The notes under the pieces: model-generated
Told to the model about the DNA's origin: nothing
The model's database searches: none
What the model saw: only the letters and a program-made list of their open reading frames with translations
Source: Erythroxylum novogranatense
Lineage: Eukaryota; Streptophyta; Magnoliopsida; Malpighiales; Erythroxylaceae
Assembly: GCA_029891385.1 (NCBI GenBank)
Contig: CM057234.1
Coordinates: forward strand, 28,196,350-28,260,349
Direction: 5' to 3'
Length of the DNA: 64,000 nucleotides
Part shown: piece by piece, positions 49,318 through 61,328 of the stretch
How the letters are laid out: each line of letters starts with the position of its first letter
Numbering within the stretch: position 1 is the stretch's first letter
Translations under genes and position numbers: made by a program

Positions 49318-52121
49318 TGTAGCGCCCCCTCACCGTAGGGTACACATCGGGAAACCCGAAGGGCTCCGATACGTATCCCACGATAAAGGTGCACCACCAT
49401 AACATTTCCCAATAATATCTACATGGCATCGCAATAAATAAATCACAACATACCACAATATCAGAAACCACTAAATTTTAAAATCATAATATCAATCTGA
49501 TACAGTCATCCAATAGCAGAATAGACAAGTCTATCAGTCCCCTAAACAAACCAAAAAGGAAATTGATACAAACGTTTATCCTAAGTCATCCTCAAAAGCT
49601 AACCCAGCTGACCGACCTGTGTGCCATCGCGTCTTTTGCCAGCAGCTCGCACGACAGGAAAGAATATCTTCGGAGCTAGGAGTCTACTCTATCGATCCTG
49701 AAAAATAGGTTGCAATTTTGGGTGAGTTTGCGAACTCAGTGAGAAACCATCATCGATGGTTCACTCAAATCATGCATTACGCAAATTGCATACAAAGACG
49801 ACACGGAATATTCAGCTAACGATATTATATAACAGCCATGATGAGTTTATAACGATTTACGGTAATTTATAACGATGGTACGATATCGATAACAATATTA
49901 CAAATAGCATAGGACGCTTTACAGTATAACATCACAATTTACAGTAAATCATGGCATCACACATTTCAGTAATCATCACCCAATTTGGCAATTCAATCAG
50001 TCATGTATATAATGCATATGAGACTCTTTCCGGTTATTCATTATTGTGCCCAAGTGCTCAGTCAGTGTTTAGTGAGGGACGCGTCAGGGATTTTTCCCCT
50101 CGAGCTAGGCCCGGTCAGTACAGTGTTCGAGCTCGAGGCTCTTTTCAGTGATAATAGCAACTTGGGTCACATTCCATTATCTGATCATGCATTCATGCAT
50201 GCAATGCAGTGTTCAGTAATTCAGTATTCAGTGATTCAGTGTATGGCTATAAAAGCCCAGTATTGTATTTCTCAGTATCATGCAGTAATTCCGTTCAATC
50301 TGATAATCCAATCCAAAGACAGAGGAACATGTCATTTGATCATGTACATTTCAGACATTTCAGTAATCATGCAGTTTCACTTTTGACAAGTAATTCACAT
50401 TAAGCATTTAAACAATCAGGAATTTGAGAAACCAACTAGGTTACTCACCTGTAACTTCCGAGCTACTGCCTGGAAGTTCTAGCAACGTCCGTGGAATGAC
50501 GATCCAACGACGCCTCTATAACAATAAAATACAGTCTCATCACTAATTGCTCAATTAAACAGTACAGTAATGCATATGTCTCAGTGAAATTATGTACAAT
50601 GCATGTTCACAATTTTCCCGGCACTAAAAGCCAATTTATAACTCTTATGTCCCATTCTAACTCGCAGTTCAATTGATTAACAGTAATTGATCCAATCCTA
50701 AAATCCGGTTCAATTTTCTCAATTCATAATCCCCATAGCAATTTCCTATCCATTAGGTCAAAACCTCTATTGAAAATCCCAATTAAAACTTCAATTGTCT
50801 CAATTCAATATTTAGGTCACACTATGAACCATAATCGACCTTATTCTCTATAAATCAATGTCACTTAAATCAATTCTAATTCCTATAATTATCCTCAATT
50901 GTAGACCTCGTTCCCTAGTCCGTAACGAATCTGGAATCACCTCAATCGGAGGTCTACATCATGAATTATGCCTAATAATTTGAAATTAATTCAATGGAAC
51001 AGTCCCTTTCGCCGCGACCAAGAGGCCCTCGCCGCAGCGTGAAGTGGTCCGCTCGCCGCGGCGAACAATCCAATTCGGGCGCGCCACGAGGCGAAGAAGA
51101 CTCGTCGCGACGTCAATTAAATGACACTCGCTGCGACGTCCTCTTCTCCCTCGCCGCGGCGAACGAATTAAAATTCATCGCGGCGAGGCTCGCGCACAGG
51201 TCGCGGCGTGCGACAAATCCTTCGTCTTCTTCGATCGTTTTCAGCTATTTCTCTCTCTATAAAACCACCTTTAACTCTCTCAACTACTCAATCAACCATA
51301 ATAAATGCCATAAATTCCATTAAAACCATCAATAACAACATTAAAACCATTAAAACTTATCAATCAAGCTCCAATCCACAGATCTCTCACAAATACCGTA
51401 AACTCTAAAAATCTTTCAAAATCAACGATGATTCACTCTATAGCTTCTCAATCCTTCATCAATCACAATAAACAAGTTAGCCTTATACAATGAGGAGAAA
51501 ACCACAAGGAAAAATCGAAGGATCTCACCGTTGGGAGAAATCGAAGATCACCGTAGAGGGGAAGAAGAAGAAACGAAATGCCTTAGACAAATTTTCCCAA
51601 TTTCTTTCAAACCTTGTATTTATAGACAAAGGTCTCCAACTCAGTCCAAATTTCAGTCTCTAAATTTCAATGGCTCAATATTTTAATTTCCTATCAGTAT
51701 AACTCTAATATTTCCTTTGCCATTGAACAATTCTTTCAGTACTATACAGTCAATCAGTCTGTCACTCCAAAATTACCGGTCCGGGTATTTTCTCCTGAAT
51801 CTCCCGAAAATTTCCTATAAGTCACTATCAATTACCAATCACTCTTAGGCTATTCTAAATCAGTCATTCGAGCTCACTTACTCTAGATTTCTTATTCAAT
51901 CAATCCTGATCCAGTCAGTTCAGTCAGTTTCCAGTTCACAGTCCAATCACAATTAAAATGCCGGAAAATCATGAATGCATGCACCTATGAATAAATGCAT
52001 ATGCAAGAACCCAGTTCCTCTGTAACTAGAGGCCAGTAGCAAAATCAATCAGTAAATGTAATGAAACCTTTCAAATCATCCTAATTTACTGAATACCTTG
52101 TCATGATAGAAGGATGTTACA
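49318..52121 (-). repeat. Ty3-gypsy LTR, 2.8 kb, minus strand
   Basis: On the minus strand it begins TGTAACATCC (52121 downward) and ends GGGGGCGCTACA (49318). A TATAAATA lies at 51624-51617. The end of the internal region (52122-52285) adjoins the 5' side of this LTR on the minus strand, so this is the 3' LTR of an element whose body lies to the right. That body is interrupted at 52286 by another gypsy element. The 5 bases outside, AGTGG (49313-49317), are the expected target duplication; the partner is outside the window. Confidence 0.75.
51009..51212. repeat. CpG-rich palindromic repeats at about 24-bp spacing
   Basis: The perfect 12-bp palindrome TCGCCGCGGCGA occurs at 51053-51064 and 51151-51162. 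Degenerate copies start at about 51009, 51029, 51081, 51102, 51128, 51175 and 51199, so nine motifs stand on average 24 bp apart. The block is a sharp GC island within an AT-rich LTR, and lies upstream of TATA-proximal sequence only in plus orientation. Confidence 0.75.
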
Positions 52122-52285
52122 ATTCACCCTCCTAATAAAATTTCGTCCTCAAAATTTCATATACAATAGATCTCAGATAAGGGAATTAATTCGCTCCTTT
52201 CTAGTCTGACTCTCACTCATTTCCTTATTATCATTCGCAAATCCTCACATTCGGTACCAGAAACACATTTATCAGATCTTAACAC
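52122..52285 (-). pseudogene. Fragment of gypsy pol 3' end
   Basis: On the minus strand a short open piece reads NFEDEILLGG and then stops directly before the purine tract and LTR. This is the usual C-terminal ending (xFEDExxxGG) of plant Ty3-gypsy pol. The remainder of pol is displaced beyond the inserted element that starts at 52286. Confidence 0.65.
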
Positions 52286-54102
52286 TGTTAGCCCCAAAAA
52301 AAAAATTTTTTTTTTTTTAAATTTAAGCATGATTAGATTAATTGAGTAAGTTAAGTTAGCGTAAATTGAATTGAGATTTAATTAACAAGTGATAGCATAA
52401 ATGAGTTGGGTGAAGAATTAATGGAATTAAATGAGTTAGTTGGATTTTAATGAGGTAGGAAAGAAAAGAAAGATGAAATGGGCTTAAAGATAATTGGGCC
52501 TAAGTAAGTTGTAGGATAAAGAGGAAATAAGGAGGAAGAAGAAGAAGGGAGTTAGACTTGGGCCTTTGGGCTTGAGTTAAATGAAGAAGGAGTATAAAGG
52601 AGAAAGAAAGAAGTAAGTTAGAGGGAAAGGAAGAGGAAAAACGAAAATAGAAGAGGAAGAGGAAGAGAACGTAGTAAAGAGAAAAGAAGAAGGAGAAAAG
52701 AAAGCCTTGGCTAGGGTTTTGATTTTTCCAAGAGATTTAACAAGGGTTTGAAGAAAGTTCAAAGAGAAAGAAGATAGAGGAGGAGCTAAGCTTCGCTTTG
52801 AACCAAGAAACCACTTGTTTGGTTAAGGAATCAAGGTAAGTTATGTTTTCAAGGTTAAGTTTTGTTAGTTTTATAGTTTAAAAAGCTTAGAAAGAAGATG
52901 GGTTTAGTGATTCTAAGGTAAATTTCATGATTTAAGTTCATGGGGTTTTCAATTTTTGAAACCCTAAATGATATGAGGTTCTTTTCTTGTTATGGTTGAA
53001 GTGGGACAAGAAAGAAGAGAAGAGCAAGAGGAGGAACTCCATTAGCAAAGATTTAACGATTCTAAAAAGGTGGGTTTCATATTTATCTTTATGTATATAA
53101 GCTACAAATGCAAATTAATGCATGACATTAATGAGTTTCACCTACTTGAAAGTTATACTAAATGTGTGTGATTGAATGTTGGACGTAGTTGTTATAAGTC
53201 ATTGAATGATTGCATTAAATGCTTGATGAATGAATGTGATGAAAGGCATGAATGATGTATGAAAAAGATGATTTCAAAGAAACGAAGAATTGGACAAGAA
53301 CAGTCCAATTTTATGATTTTGCATGATTGTTATGTTATGTGGGTAAGGTATAGTCCTAAGAACCGTCACGTGCACGTTGACCATGAAGCCTTCTCCCGGC
53401 TGCCCGATAGTGGCATAGGATGATCCAACATTTTGGACTCCTAAAGAATTGCCCATATAGACTCATTAAATGAGACTATATGGTTGAAAAGAATAAGGAC
53501 TTACCGAGCCATTTGATGTGTTGTTTATGTGAATTACATGAAAATGCAAGAATTATGAATGTTTGAATTGTGAAAAAAATCATGTTTGAATATTGATGAA
53601 CTTTGCATGATGCATGTATTATAATTTAATGAATGAATGCAAAAAGTATGAATAACTAAATAGACTTGCTTGATAGATAAATATAAATGTGTTACCCACG
53701 GAGTGAAAGCTCACCCCTCAACTCTACAGAAATGAGAAGGATCCCGGGAGCAAGCTTAAAGGCACTTACTCCAAGATTTTCTTTTGGTTTTGTATTTGAA
53801 ATGATTTTTGGGAAAAACAATGCTTTAGTAGCATTTTAAGAATGATACTGTATTTTGAAACTTCATTGTAATTGAGTTTAAAATGCCCCCTAAAGTATTG
53901 TATGAATATGACATGAGTTGATGATGATGGAATGAATGAAAATGAATTGCAAGTATGCTAAGTTCAAATGTATTTTGAGAAATCCGTGCAGGTTTAAGAC
54001 AATTGCATCATTGTTATAGTTTGGATATGATTAGATGATTAAGAGTGTGGCTGTTGCTTAGAATGGTATTTGAAGATACCTTAGGGTTGAAAAATTGGTT
54101 AG

Positions 54103-54206
54103 TTGTATTTTCAAGAGAAGTGCTGTCAAATTTTCCTAAAATTTGACAAAACTTTTGTATTTTCAAGAGAAGTGCTGTCAAATTTTCCTAAAATTTGACA
54201 AAACTT
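54103..54206. repeat. 52-bp tandem duplication with a palindrome, left LTR only
   Basis: Copies start at 54103 and 54155. Each contains GTCAAATTTT-CCT-AAAATTTGAC, a perfect 10-bp stem with a 3-base loop (first copy 54125-54147). The right LTR has a single copy near 63147-63198. Confidence 0.85.
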
Positions 54207-54310
54207 TGCCCCAGTTTTTGACCTTCGTAGGATTTGAATTAGATAAATGAGTCTTCACGAATGTTGTAGTAGAAGGTTAGAACTTTCCAAGGGTATATCG
54301 TTTGCTAAAT

Positions 54311-55045
54311 TTGGATATCGGAGCCAAAAGATATGATCTATATAAGTGGACATGTGCTGGATAGAAAAAAACCAGCTGATAGAAAAATCAGCTGATAGAA
54401 AAACCAGCTGAAGCAAAAGCAGACGATATGGACTTGATATCGATAGATTTAGACAAAATTTCCTTCTTGAAAGTTGTAGATCTCTCTTTTCTCTATAAGA
54501 TAGATACCAAGTTTGTCCAATTTGGATATCGGAGTCAAAAGATATGATCTATATAAGTGGACATGTGCTGGATAGAAAAAAAACCAGCTGATAGGAAAAT
54601 CAGCTGATAGAAAAACTAGCTGAAGCAAAAGCAGACGATATGGACTTGATATCGATAGATTTAGACAAAATTTCCTTCTTGAAAGTTGTAGATCTCTCTT
54701 TTCTCTATAATATAGATACCAAGTTTGTCCAATTTGGATATCGGAGTCAAAAGATATGATCTATATAAGTGAACATGTCTTTGGATAGAAAACCAGGTGA
54801 TAGAAAAACCAAATGATAGGAAAACCAGGATGATAGGAAAACCAAATGATAGGAAAACCAGGATGATAGGAAAACCAGATGATAGGAAAACCAGATGATA
54901 GCAAAACCAACTGATAGAAAAACCAGTTGATAGAAAAATCAGCTGATCGAAAACCAGCTGATAGGAAAAGCAGATGATAGCAAAACCAGTTGATAGAAAA
55001 CCAATCGATAGAAAAATCAGCTGATCGAAGAACCAGCTGATAGGC
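54311..55045 (+). repeat. About 211-bp tandem repeats and 16-bp minisatellite in the LTR
   Basis: TTGGATATCGGAG occurs at 54311, 54522 and 54733, giving a 211-bp period. Each unit ends in a run of short repeats of the type CCAGCTGATAGAAAAA. In the third unit this run has expanded to about 260 bases (54785-55045). The same structure recurs in the right LTR from 63303. Confidence 0.85.
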
Positions 55046-55990
55046 AAAGTGGACGCTACAGAATGTAAGAGATAGAATCAGCCTTTATAGTCTTCATGAG
55101 AGTTGTAGATCTAGATGTCTACTTTCTAACCGTCCAAGAACGAAGTCATTTCGACATCTATAGTGAAAGTTATGGCAAATGCGCCAAAACATGTCTGATA
55201 GAAATCAGACGTTAGAAAAACCAGATGATAGAAACCAGACGATAGAAAACCAGACGATAGAAGAATGGACGCTATAGAATGTAAGAGATAGAATCAGCCT
55301 TTATAGTCTTCATGAGAGTTGTAGATCTAGATGTCTACTTTCTAACCGTCCAAGAACGAAGTCATTTCGACATCTATAGTGAAAGTTATGGCAATTGCGC
55401 CAAAACATGTCTGATAGAAATCAGATGTTAGAAAACCAGATGATAGAAACCAGACGATAGAAAACCAGATGATAGAATAATGGATGCTACAGAATGTAGG
55501 AGATAGAATCAGCCTTTGTAGTCTTCATGAGAGTTGTAGATCTAGATGTCTACTTTCTAACCGTCCAAGAACGAAGTCATTTCAACATCTATAGTGAAAG
55601 TTATGGCAATTGCGCCAAAACATGTCTGATAGAAATCAGATGTTAGAAAACCAGATGATAGAAACCAGACGATAGAAAACCAGACGATAGAAGAATGGAT
55701 GCTACAGAATGTAGGAGATAGAATCAGCCTTTGTAGTCTTCATGAGAGTTGTAGATCTAGATGTCTACTTTCTAACCGTCTAAGAACGAGGTCATTTCGA
55801 CACCTATAGTGAAAGTTATGGCATTTGCGCCAAAACATGTCGATAGAAATCGACGTTAGAAAACCGTATGATAGAAACCATTTATGAAAACCGGGCGATA
55901 GAAGAATGGATGCTACAGAATGTAGGAGATAGAATCAGCCTTTGTAGTCTTCATGAGAGTTGTAGATCTAGATGTCTACTTTCATATGGT
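55046..55990 (+). repeat. About 215-bp tandem repeats in the LTR
   Basis: Units start GCTA(C/T)AGAATGTA at 55054, 55271, 55487, 55701 and 55911 (periods 217, 216, 214, 210). Each contains AGTTGTAGATCTAGATGTC, a sequence similar to the AGTTGTAGATCTCTC of the preceding 211-bp units, so the two arrays probably share an ancestor. The last unit is partial. Confidence 0.9.
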
Positions 55991-56529
55991 GAAAGAACGA
56001 ACACATTTAGACCTCGAGAAAAAAAACAAACAAACAAACAAAAAAACAAAACAAAATTTTAGAAATCGCGCCAAAAGAGTTTCAATTCGATTTTGGAAGC
56101 GAGCAAGGTCCATTGTTTTGGGCATAATTTTCTCATACGACCTCCAAAAGAGTCGAGGCTTGAACCACTAGTTTTCTAAGACGTGTATCTGTCCCCATAT
56201 TAAAATTTATATCATTTGGAGTTAAATTGAGAAAGTTTGTATTAAAAGAAGTGGGAGGTCAGTTAAGAGAGCATGTTTCGGGTATGAACTCCTTTAGTTT
56301 TTGTTGATATCTTGAGTTATAGAACTCGGATTGAAGAAATTCTTTTCTTAATTTAAACAAGAGTCATAAGAGTATGACGTACAAGGGAGATCAATATGCA
56401 ATTAGGGTTAAGTTAAATGAACCCTACAAGACAAAATGATCAAGTATCATGTTCTTTGGTTCAAGATTTGGATTCCGGTAACGGGATCCAACAGTTGGGG
56501 TTCGGTCTTCGGGTCGGGGCCTAACATTG

Positions 56530-56541
56530 TGGTATCAAAGC
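56530..56541 (+). other. Primer binding site, initiator tRNA-Met type
   Basis: TGGTATCAAAGC lies three bases after the LTR end and differs by one base from the standard TGGTATCAGAGC. Confidence 0.85.
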
Positions 56542-56716
56542 GAAACTGGGTTTAGGGTTTCCTAGGAACCTTAGTGGGATGTCTAAGGGTCAAGTCATCA
56601 TGCATTTTCCTACATGAATTATATGACTTATGTGCATTATTTTATGCATTGATTTACATGAATTGAAACTTTTATGTGAACTAAACATTTTCACTGAATT
56701 TTAAATTGAAGGAGTA

Positions 56717-57790
56717 ATGCCGCCGAAGAGAACTCGAGAACGCAATCTCGGCCCAGCTCTCGGCGGAAGCACGGATGAGTCGTATGTTCCGCAGGATGCG
56801 GGGACCATCCACGCCTCCGACTGATGCACCAGCGTGCAACATGAGGCGCCCGCCTCCTCCTCCTCAAGTGAACCCCATGGATCCTCGGTTCTTCAGGCCT
56901 TCGCCAAAGCTTTTACCTATGCCATGGGTCAAGGAAGGCAGCTCAAGTGCCGACTCAGAGAGAGGAGCGGCGAGATGATAAGCTCCGGAAGTATGGGCGA
57001 TTGACTTCATGGGACTACAAATCCCGAGGAGGCGAAGCATGGCTGAAGAGGACCGAGAGGTCTGAATCGATGAAGTGCACTGATGAAGAGAAGCTCGACT
57101 ATGCAATGAGCTTCTCGCAAGGGATGCACCTATCTTGGTGGGAGTCGGTGCCCTGATCGGGAATTACCTCCGGTGTTGACATGGAGGAATTTCTAGAGGC
57201 CTTCGGAGGAAGTATTTCTCGATGGTCTACATGCGAGGATAAGGCAAGGAGTTTTGAATCTCGCTCGTAGGGAGTTGAGCGTGGCGATAGTACTAATTGA
57301 AGTTCACTTAGTTATCACGGTATGCGGCTAATATCGTGGCAACCAAGAAGACAAGTGTCGGAAGTTCGAGGTGGATTGCACCTAGGGATCAAGGAAAGGT
57401 GGTAATTCACAACTTCCGTGATTATCGCAGACTAGTTGATGTTGCTCTTCAAGCAGAAGTTAGAGAACATCGTATGAAGTGACTAAGAAGAGGAAGAACG
57501 AGAGCGCTTCTCAAGAAGGGCATGAGTGCTCCAAAGACTGCGAGGAGTACTAGAACTCAAAGATACTCAGAGTGTGGTGGGCAGCAAGTGGTCTGCTCCA
57601 GAAAGCAAGCACCTAGGGCTATATCGAGGCAAGTTTCAAGAGTAGCAAGCCTGGATGGACAAGTAGAGGAATTCCCGTGTGATCACTGTGGGAGATTTCA
57701 TAAGGGAATGTCTGCTGAAGATAGGAGCATGTTTTGGTGTGGTCAAAGGGGCAGTAATCAAGGATTGTCCCCTGGCGATTAAGCGGGAAG
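56717..57790 (+). pseudogene. Gypsy gag, broken
   Basis: ATG at 56717 gives MPPKRTRERNLGPALGG, followed within 40 codons by a stop. The Retrotrans_gag region appears around 57000-57156: WLKRTERSESMKCTDEEKLDY, then LSWWESVP where functional proteins have HWWESV. A zinc-knuckle region (FPCDHCGRFHKG, then FWCGQRG) lies near 57670-57760, out of frame with the start. Several one- or two-base gaps separate the pieces. Confidence 0.75.
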
Positions 57791-57959
57791 GTCTCGATCT
57801 CAGCCCCAAGAAGAGCGTAAATGGCATCTCGGCGGTCATAATGTGGGCAGTTCAGGAACTGCAAGAAAGACATATCCGGCAGGGAGACCTAGAGGCGAGG
57901 TCGAGCACTGGCCAGAGTCTTTGCCATGACCAGAGAAGAAGCGGCATTGCTCCGAAGTT

Positions 57960-60900
57960 ATATTTGGTATGGCTCAGTTATTTGACTCTCATGTTTATGT
58001 GTTAATTGATACTGGCTCTACACATTCGTTTGTATCTGCACGTATGAATTTGCATGTTGTGTGTCCTGAGATTATGGACAATTTTCTGGTTGTTAGTACT
58101 CCTTTAGGGAGTAAGGTGGTGATTAGTATGATCTATAAGAATTGTGAGCTCAGTATCGACGGTGCTAGACTGGTGGTAGACCTACTACCTCTAGACCTTC
58201 AAGGATTGGATGTTATATTGGGATGGATGTCATGGAGAGGTCAAGCGAAGCTAGACCGTAGTTTGAAAGAAGTAGAATTTGATTTGGGAAGCGATCGAAG
58301 ATAGTCTTGAGGGGACGAAACCGCCAAAGGTCCGAGGATCATTTCGGCTCATGGTGACGATATGATGAGCCAAGGTGTGAGGCCTTCTTGGCGCATATAG
58401 TGGATCCGTAGTGAATGTGGGCGATTAGAAGATTATCAAGTTGTAAGGAGTTCCAGACGTATTTCGAACGAATTACGGTGGTTGCCGCGGTGAGGGAAAT
58501 TGAGTTCAAATTGATTTGATTCCTAACCGCGCCAATTTCGATCCCACCATACTGGATGGCTCCAAATGAGTTAAGGGAGCTTAAGGAGCGATTAGAAGAG
58601 GCATTAGAAAGCGGTTTATCGTGCCAAGTTCATCACCGTGGGGCGCCAAATCTATTTGTTAAGAAGAAGGATGGAACTGGCGGATGTGTATAGACTACGA
58701 GAAGCTTAACAAGATGACGATTCGAACAAGTATCCGTTGCCACGGATAGATGATTTATTTGATCACTACTGAGGGAGCAAGGGTCTTTCAAGATTGACTT
58801 AAGATCGGGATATCATTAACTCGAATCGTGGAGTCCGATGTGAGTAAGACGACTTTTCAGACCCGTTACGGGCACTATGAATTGTGGTCATGCCTTCGGA
58901 TTGACCAATGCTCCAATTGCCTTCATGGATCGATGAATAGAGTGTTTAATGAATTCTTAGATCGGTTTGTCATTGTGTTCATTGATGACATTCGTCTATT
59001 CTAAAGATGAAGGAGAGCACTAACGAAGATCTCGTGGATAGTATTGCAATGATTGAGAGAGCATGAGTTGTATGCCAAATTCAAGAAGTGTGAATTTTGG
59101 TCTGCGTGAAGTAGTTTTCCTTGGACATGTGATTTCTAGCAAAGGGATTCATGTTGATCCAAGAAAAGTAGAAGCAGTGGTAAATTGGCAAGAGCCTAAG
59201 ACAGTGAAAGAGATAAGAAGCTTCCTAGGTTTGGCAGGTTATTACAGGAGATTCGTGGAAGGATTCTCAATAATAGCTGCCCCGATGACTAAGTTGTTAA
59301 GAAAGAATCAGCAGTTCATATGGAGTGAGGAATGTCAGAAGAGCTTTGAGGAGCTCAAGAATAGATTGACAAGTGCTCCCGTGTTGGTTTTGCCCAATGG
59401 AGACCAGGGCTACACGGTGTATAGTGATGCTTTGAGGAAGGGTTTAGGGTGTGTGCTGATGCAGAATGACAAAGTGATAGCTTATGCTTCACGGCAGTTG
59501 AAGCCATATGAGTTGAATTATCCGACTCATGACTTGGAGTTAGCAAATGGTAATTTTTGCTCTAAAGATTTGGAGACACTACCTATATGGGGTTCAGACA
59601 AGGGTCTTCACGGACCACAAAAGTCTTAAGTACATTATGAGTCAGAAAGAGTTGAACTTAAGGCAGAGACGATGGTTGGAGTTGCTCAATGACTATGACC
59701 TGATGATAGAGTATCATCCAGGCAAGGCGAATGTAATAGCAGATGCATTAAGCAGGAAGTCATCCATAGCTTCATGTAATCGGTTTACTTGCCTCTGTTG
59801 GAACAAATGGCCAAATTGAAGATTAGTTTAAGCGGGATGAATCAGTTGTATTCTTGCTCGATTGTGGTGAGACCTATCCTTGGGAGAAGGTCGAGGAGTT
59901 GCGAGGCGCAGGATCTGAAATTAAGTAAGTTGAGAGATGAAATTCGACAGGGTAAGCAGTCAGAGGTGCAAGTAAGGGATGATGGGCTAATGGTAGTCGA
60001 AAACAGGTTATGTATTCCGAATGATAAGGCCGTTAAAGATGAGATCATGGACGAGGCACACAATGCGCCTTATTCCATGCACCCAGGCAGCACCAGAATG
60101 TACAGAGATTTGAAGGAACACTTCTGGTGGAAAGGCATGAAGAAGGATGTAGCTGAATATGTGAGCAGATGTCTAGTGTGTCAGCAAGTCAAGGCTGAAC
60201 ACCAGGCACCTTCAGGCATGCTAAGGCCATTGTCCATTCCTGAATGGAAGTGGCAAAGGATCACGATGGATTTTCTGATGGGTTTGCCGAGGACCAGCAA
60301 GAGGCATGATGCTATTTGGGTTATAGTTGATCGGTTGACCAAGTCAGCCCATTTTCTGGCAATCAAACAAATGATTCATTGCAAGTCTTAGCGAAGTATA
60401 TCGATGAAGTGGTAAGGTTGCATGGAATTCCGGATTCTATAGTATCCGACAGGGATCCGCGATTCACATCGAGATTTTGGAGAAGTTTGCAGGAAGCATT
60501 AGGAACTAAGCTGAATTTCAGTACGGCGTTTCATCCTCAGACGGATGGTCATCCGAGAGGACAATTCAGACACTAGAGGGATGCTTAGAGCATGTGTCAT
60601 GGACTTGAGAGGAGCGTGGGATGATCATTTACCGTTGGTCGAATTTGCTATAACAATTGTACCATTCGAGCATCTGATGGCTCCTTATGAAGCCCTATAT
60701 GGCGGAGATGCAGGGACTCCCATATCTTTGGGATGAAGAAGGTGAAAGGAAGCTAGTGGGACGAGAATTGGTCCAGATGACGATGGATAAGATTGATCGA
60801 TTAGCGGCGACTTAAGGCGGCCAGGGATGAATGAAAAGCTATCTTGATGCTCATCGGAAAGAAATGGAATATCACGATGGGTGACGGTGTTCCTTAAGAC

Positions 60901-61320
60901 GTCTCCATGGAAAGGAGTTATGAGATTGATAAGAAGGGAAGTTAAGTCCTCGCTATGTGGGTCCGTATGAAGTATTGAGAGGATTGGGCCGTTGGCCTCT
61001 GACCGCATTGCCGCCAAAATTATCACAGATTCATGATGTATTCCATGTTTCGATCTTTGAGAAGGTACAGATCGTACCCTTCTCACATCATCCAGCCTCG
61101 AAGTTCAGGTTGAGTGATGATCGAGTTATGAAGAAATGCATGGCACTTCGATAGCGAGGATAAGATCCTCGTGAACAAGACAATCAAGCTAGTCAAAGTC
61201 CCGTGGAGAAATCATGCGATTGAAGAGGCGACGGGGAGCCTCGGGAGGCAATGCAGAGCAAAGACCCACACCTCTTCAGTGAACCAGGTAAGAATTTCGA
61301 GGACGAAATTTCTTAAGGGG
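57960..61320 (+). pseudogene. Gypsy pol, frameshifted throughout
   Basis: Aspartic protease: VLIDTGSTHSFVS, with the catalytic DTG near 58008. RT runs from about 58540 (PPYWMAPNELRELKERLEE). The catalytic FIDD at 58978-58989 is intact but followed by a frameshift. RT connection and RNase H (59090-59780) include the VFLGHVIS and [11 protein letters not shown] motifs, TDHKSLKYI and ADALSRKS. The integrase zinc finger (H-x-H, C-x2-C) and core span about 60060-60720. At 60545-60556 a single missing base turns the expected TDGQSERTI into TDGHPRGQF and destroys the catalytic Glu frame. A chromodomain-like tail (VKVPWRNHAIEEAT) lies near 61190, followed by RISRTKFLKGG. Purine tract 61315-61328. Confidence 0.85.
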
Positions 61321-61328
61321 GGGAGAAA

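Larger units (their letters stand above)
52286..56526 (+). repeat. 5' LTR (4,241 bp) of the giant-LTR gypsy element
   Basis: Begins TGTTAGCCCC followed by A and T runs, and ends CGGGGCCTAACA just before the primer binding site. Offsets to the right LTR are constant (9,043 bases before 54103 and 8,992 after), showing collinearity apart from one 52-bp duplication. It contains a purine-rich zone (52490-52800) and the tandem arrays listed separately. Apparent minus-strand peptides here are by-products of the repeats. Confidence 0.9.

Noticed and set aside
50994..51323. 109-codon plus-strand frame rich in Arg, Ser and Ala
   Set aside because: It is produced by the CpG-rich palindromes of the gypsy LTR, which by chance lack stops.
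52577..52762. Minus-strand frame of Ser/Phe-rich peptide, repeated at 61595-61804
   Set aside because: It reads the complement of a purine-rich LTR tract; presence in both LTRs reflects the repeat, not a gene.
54780..55045. Regular short repeats resembling a CRISPR array
   Set aside because: There are no unique spacers of constant size and no cas genes; the repeats lie in a plant LTR and are a minisatellite.
54661..55047. 128-codon minus-strand frame with repeated hydrophobic peptides (and a similar one at 63649-63962)
   Set aside because: It is the translation of the 16-bp CCAGCTGATAGAAAAA minisatellite; length and repetition come from the repeat.
56775..56978. Pro-rich 67-codon frame in the gypsy gag region
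   Set aside because: It is out of frame with the recognisable Gag blocks and created by small indels.
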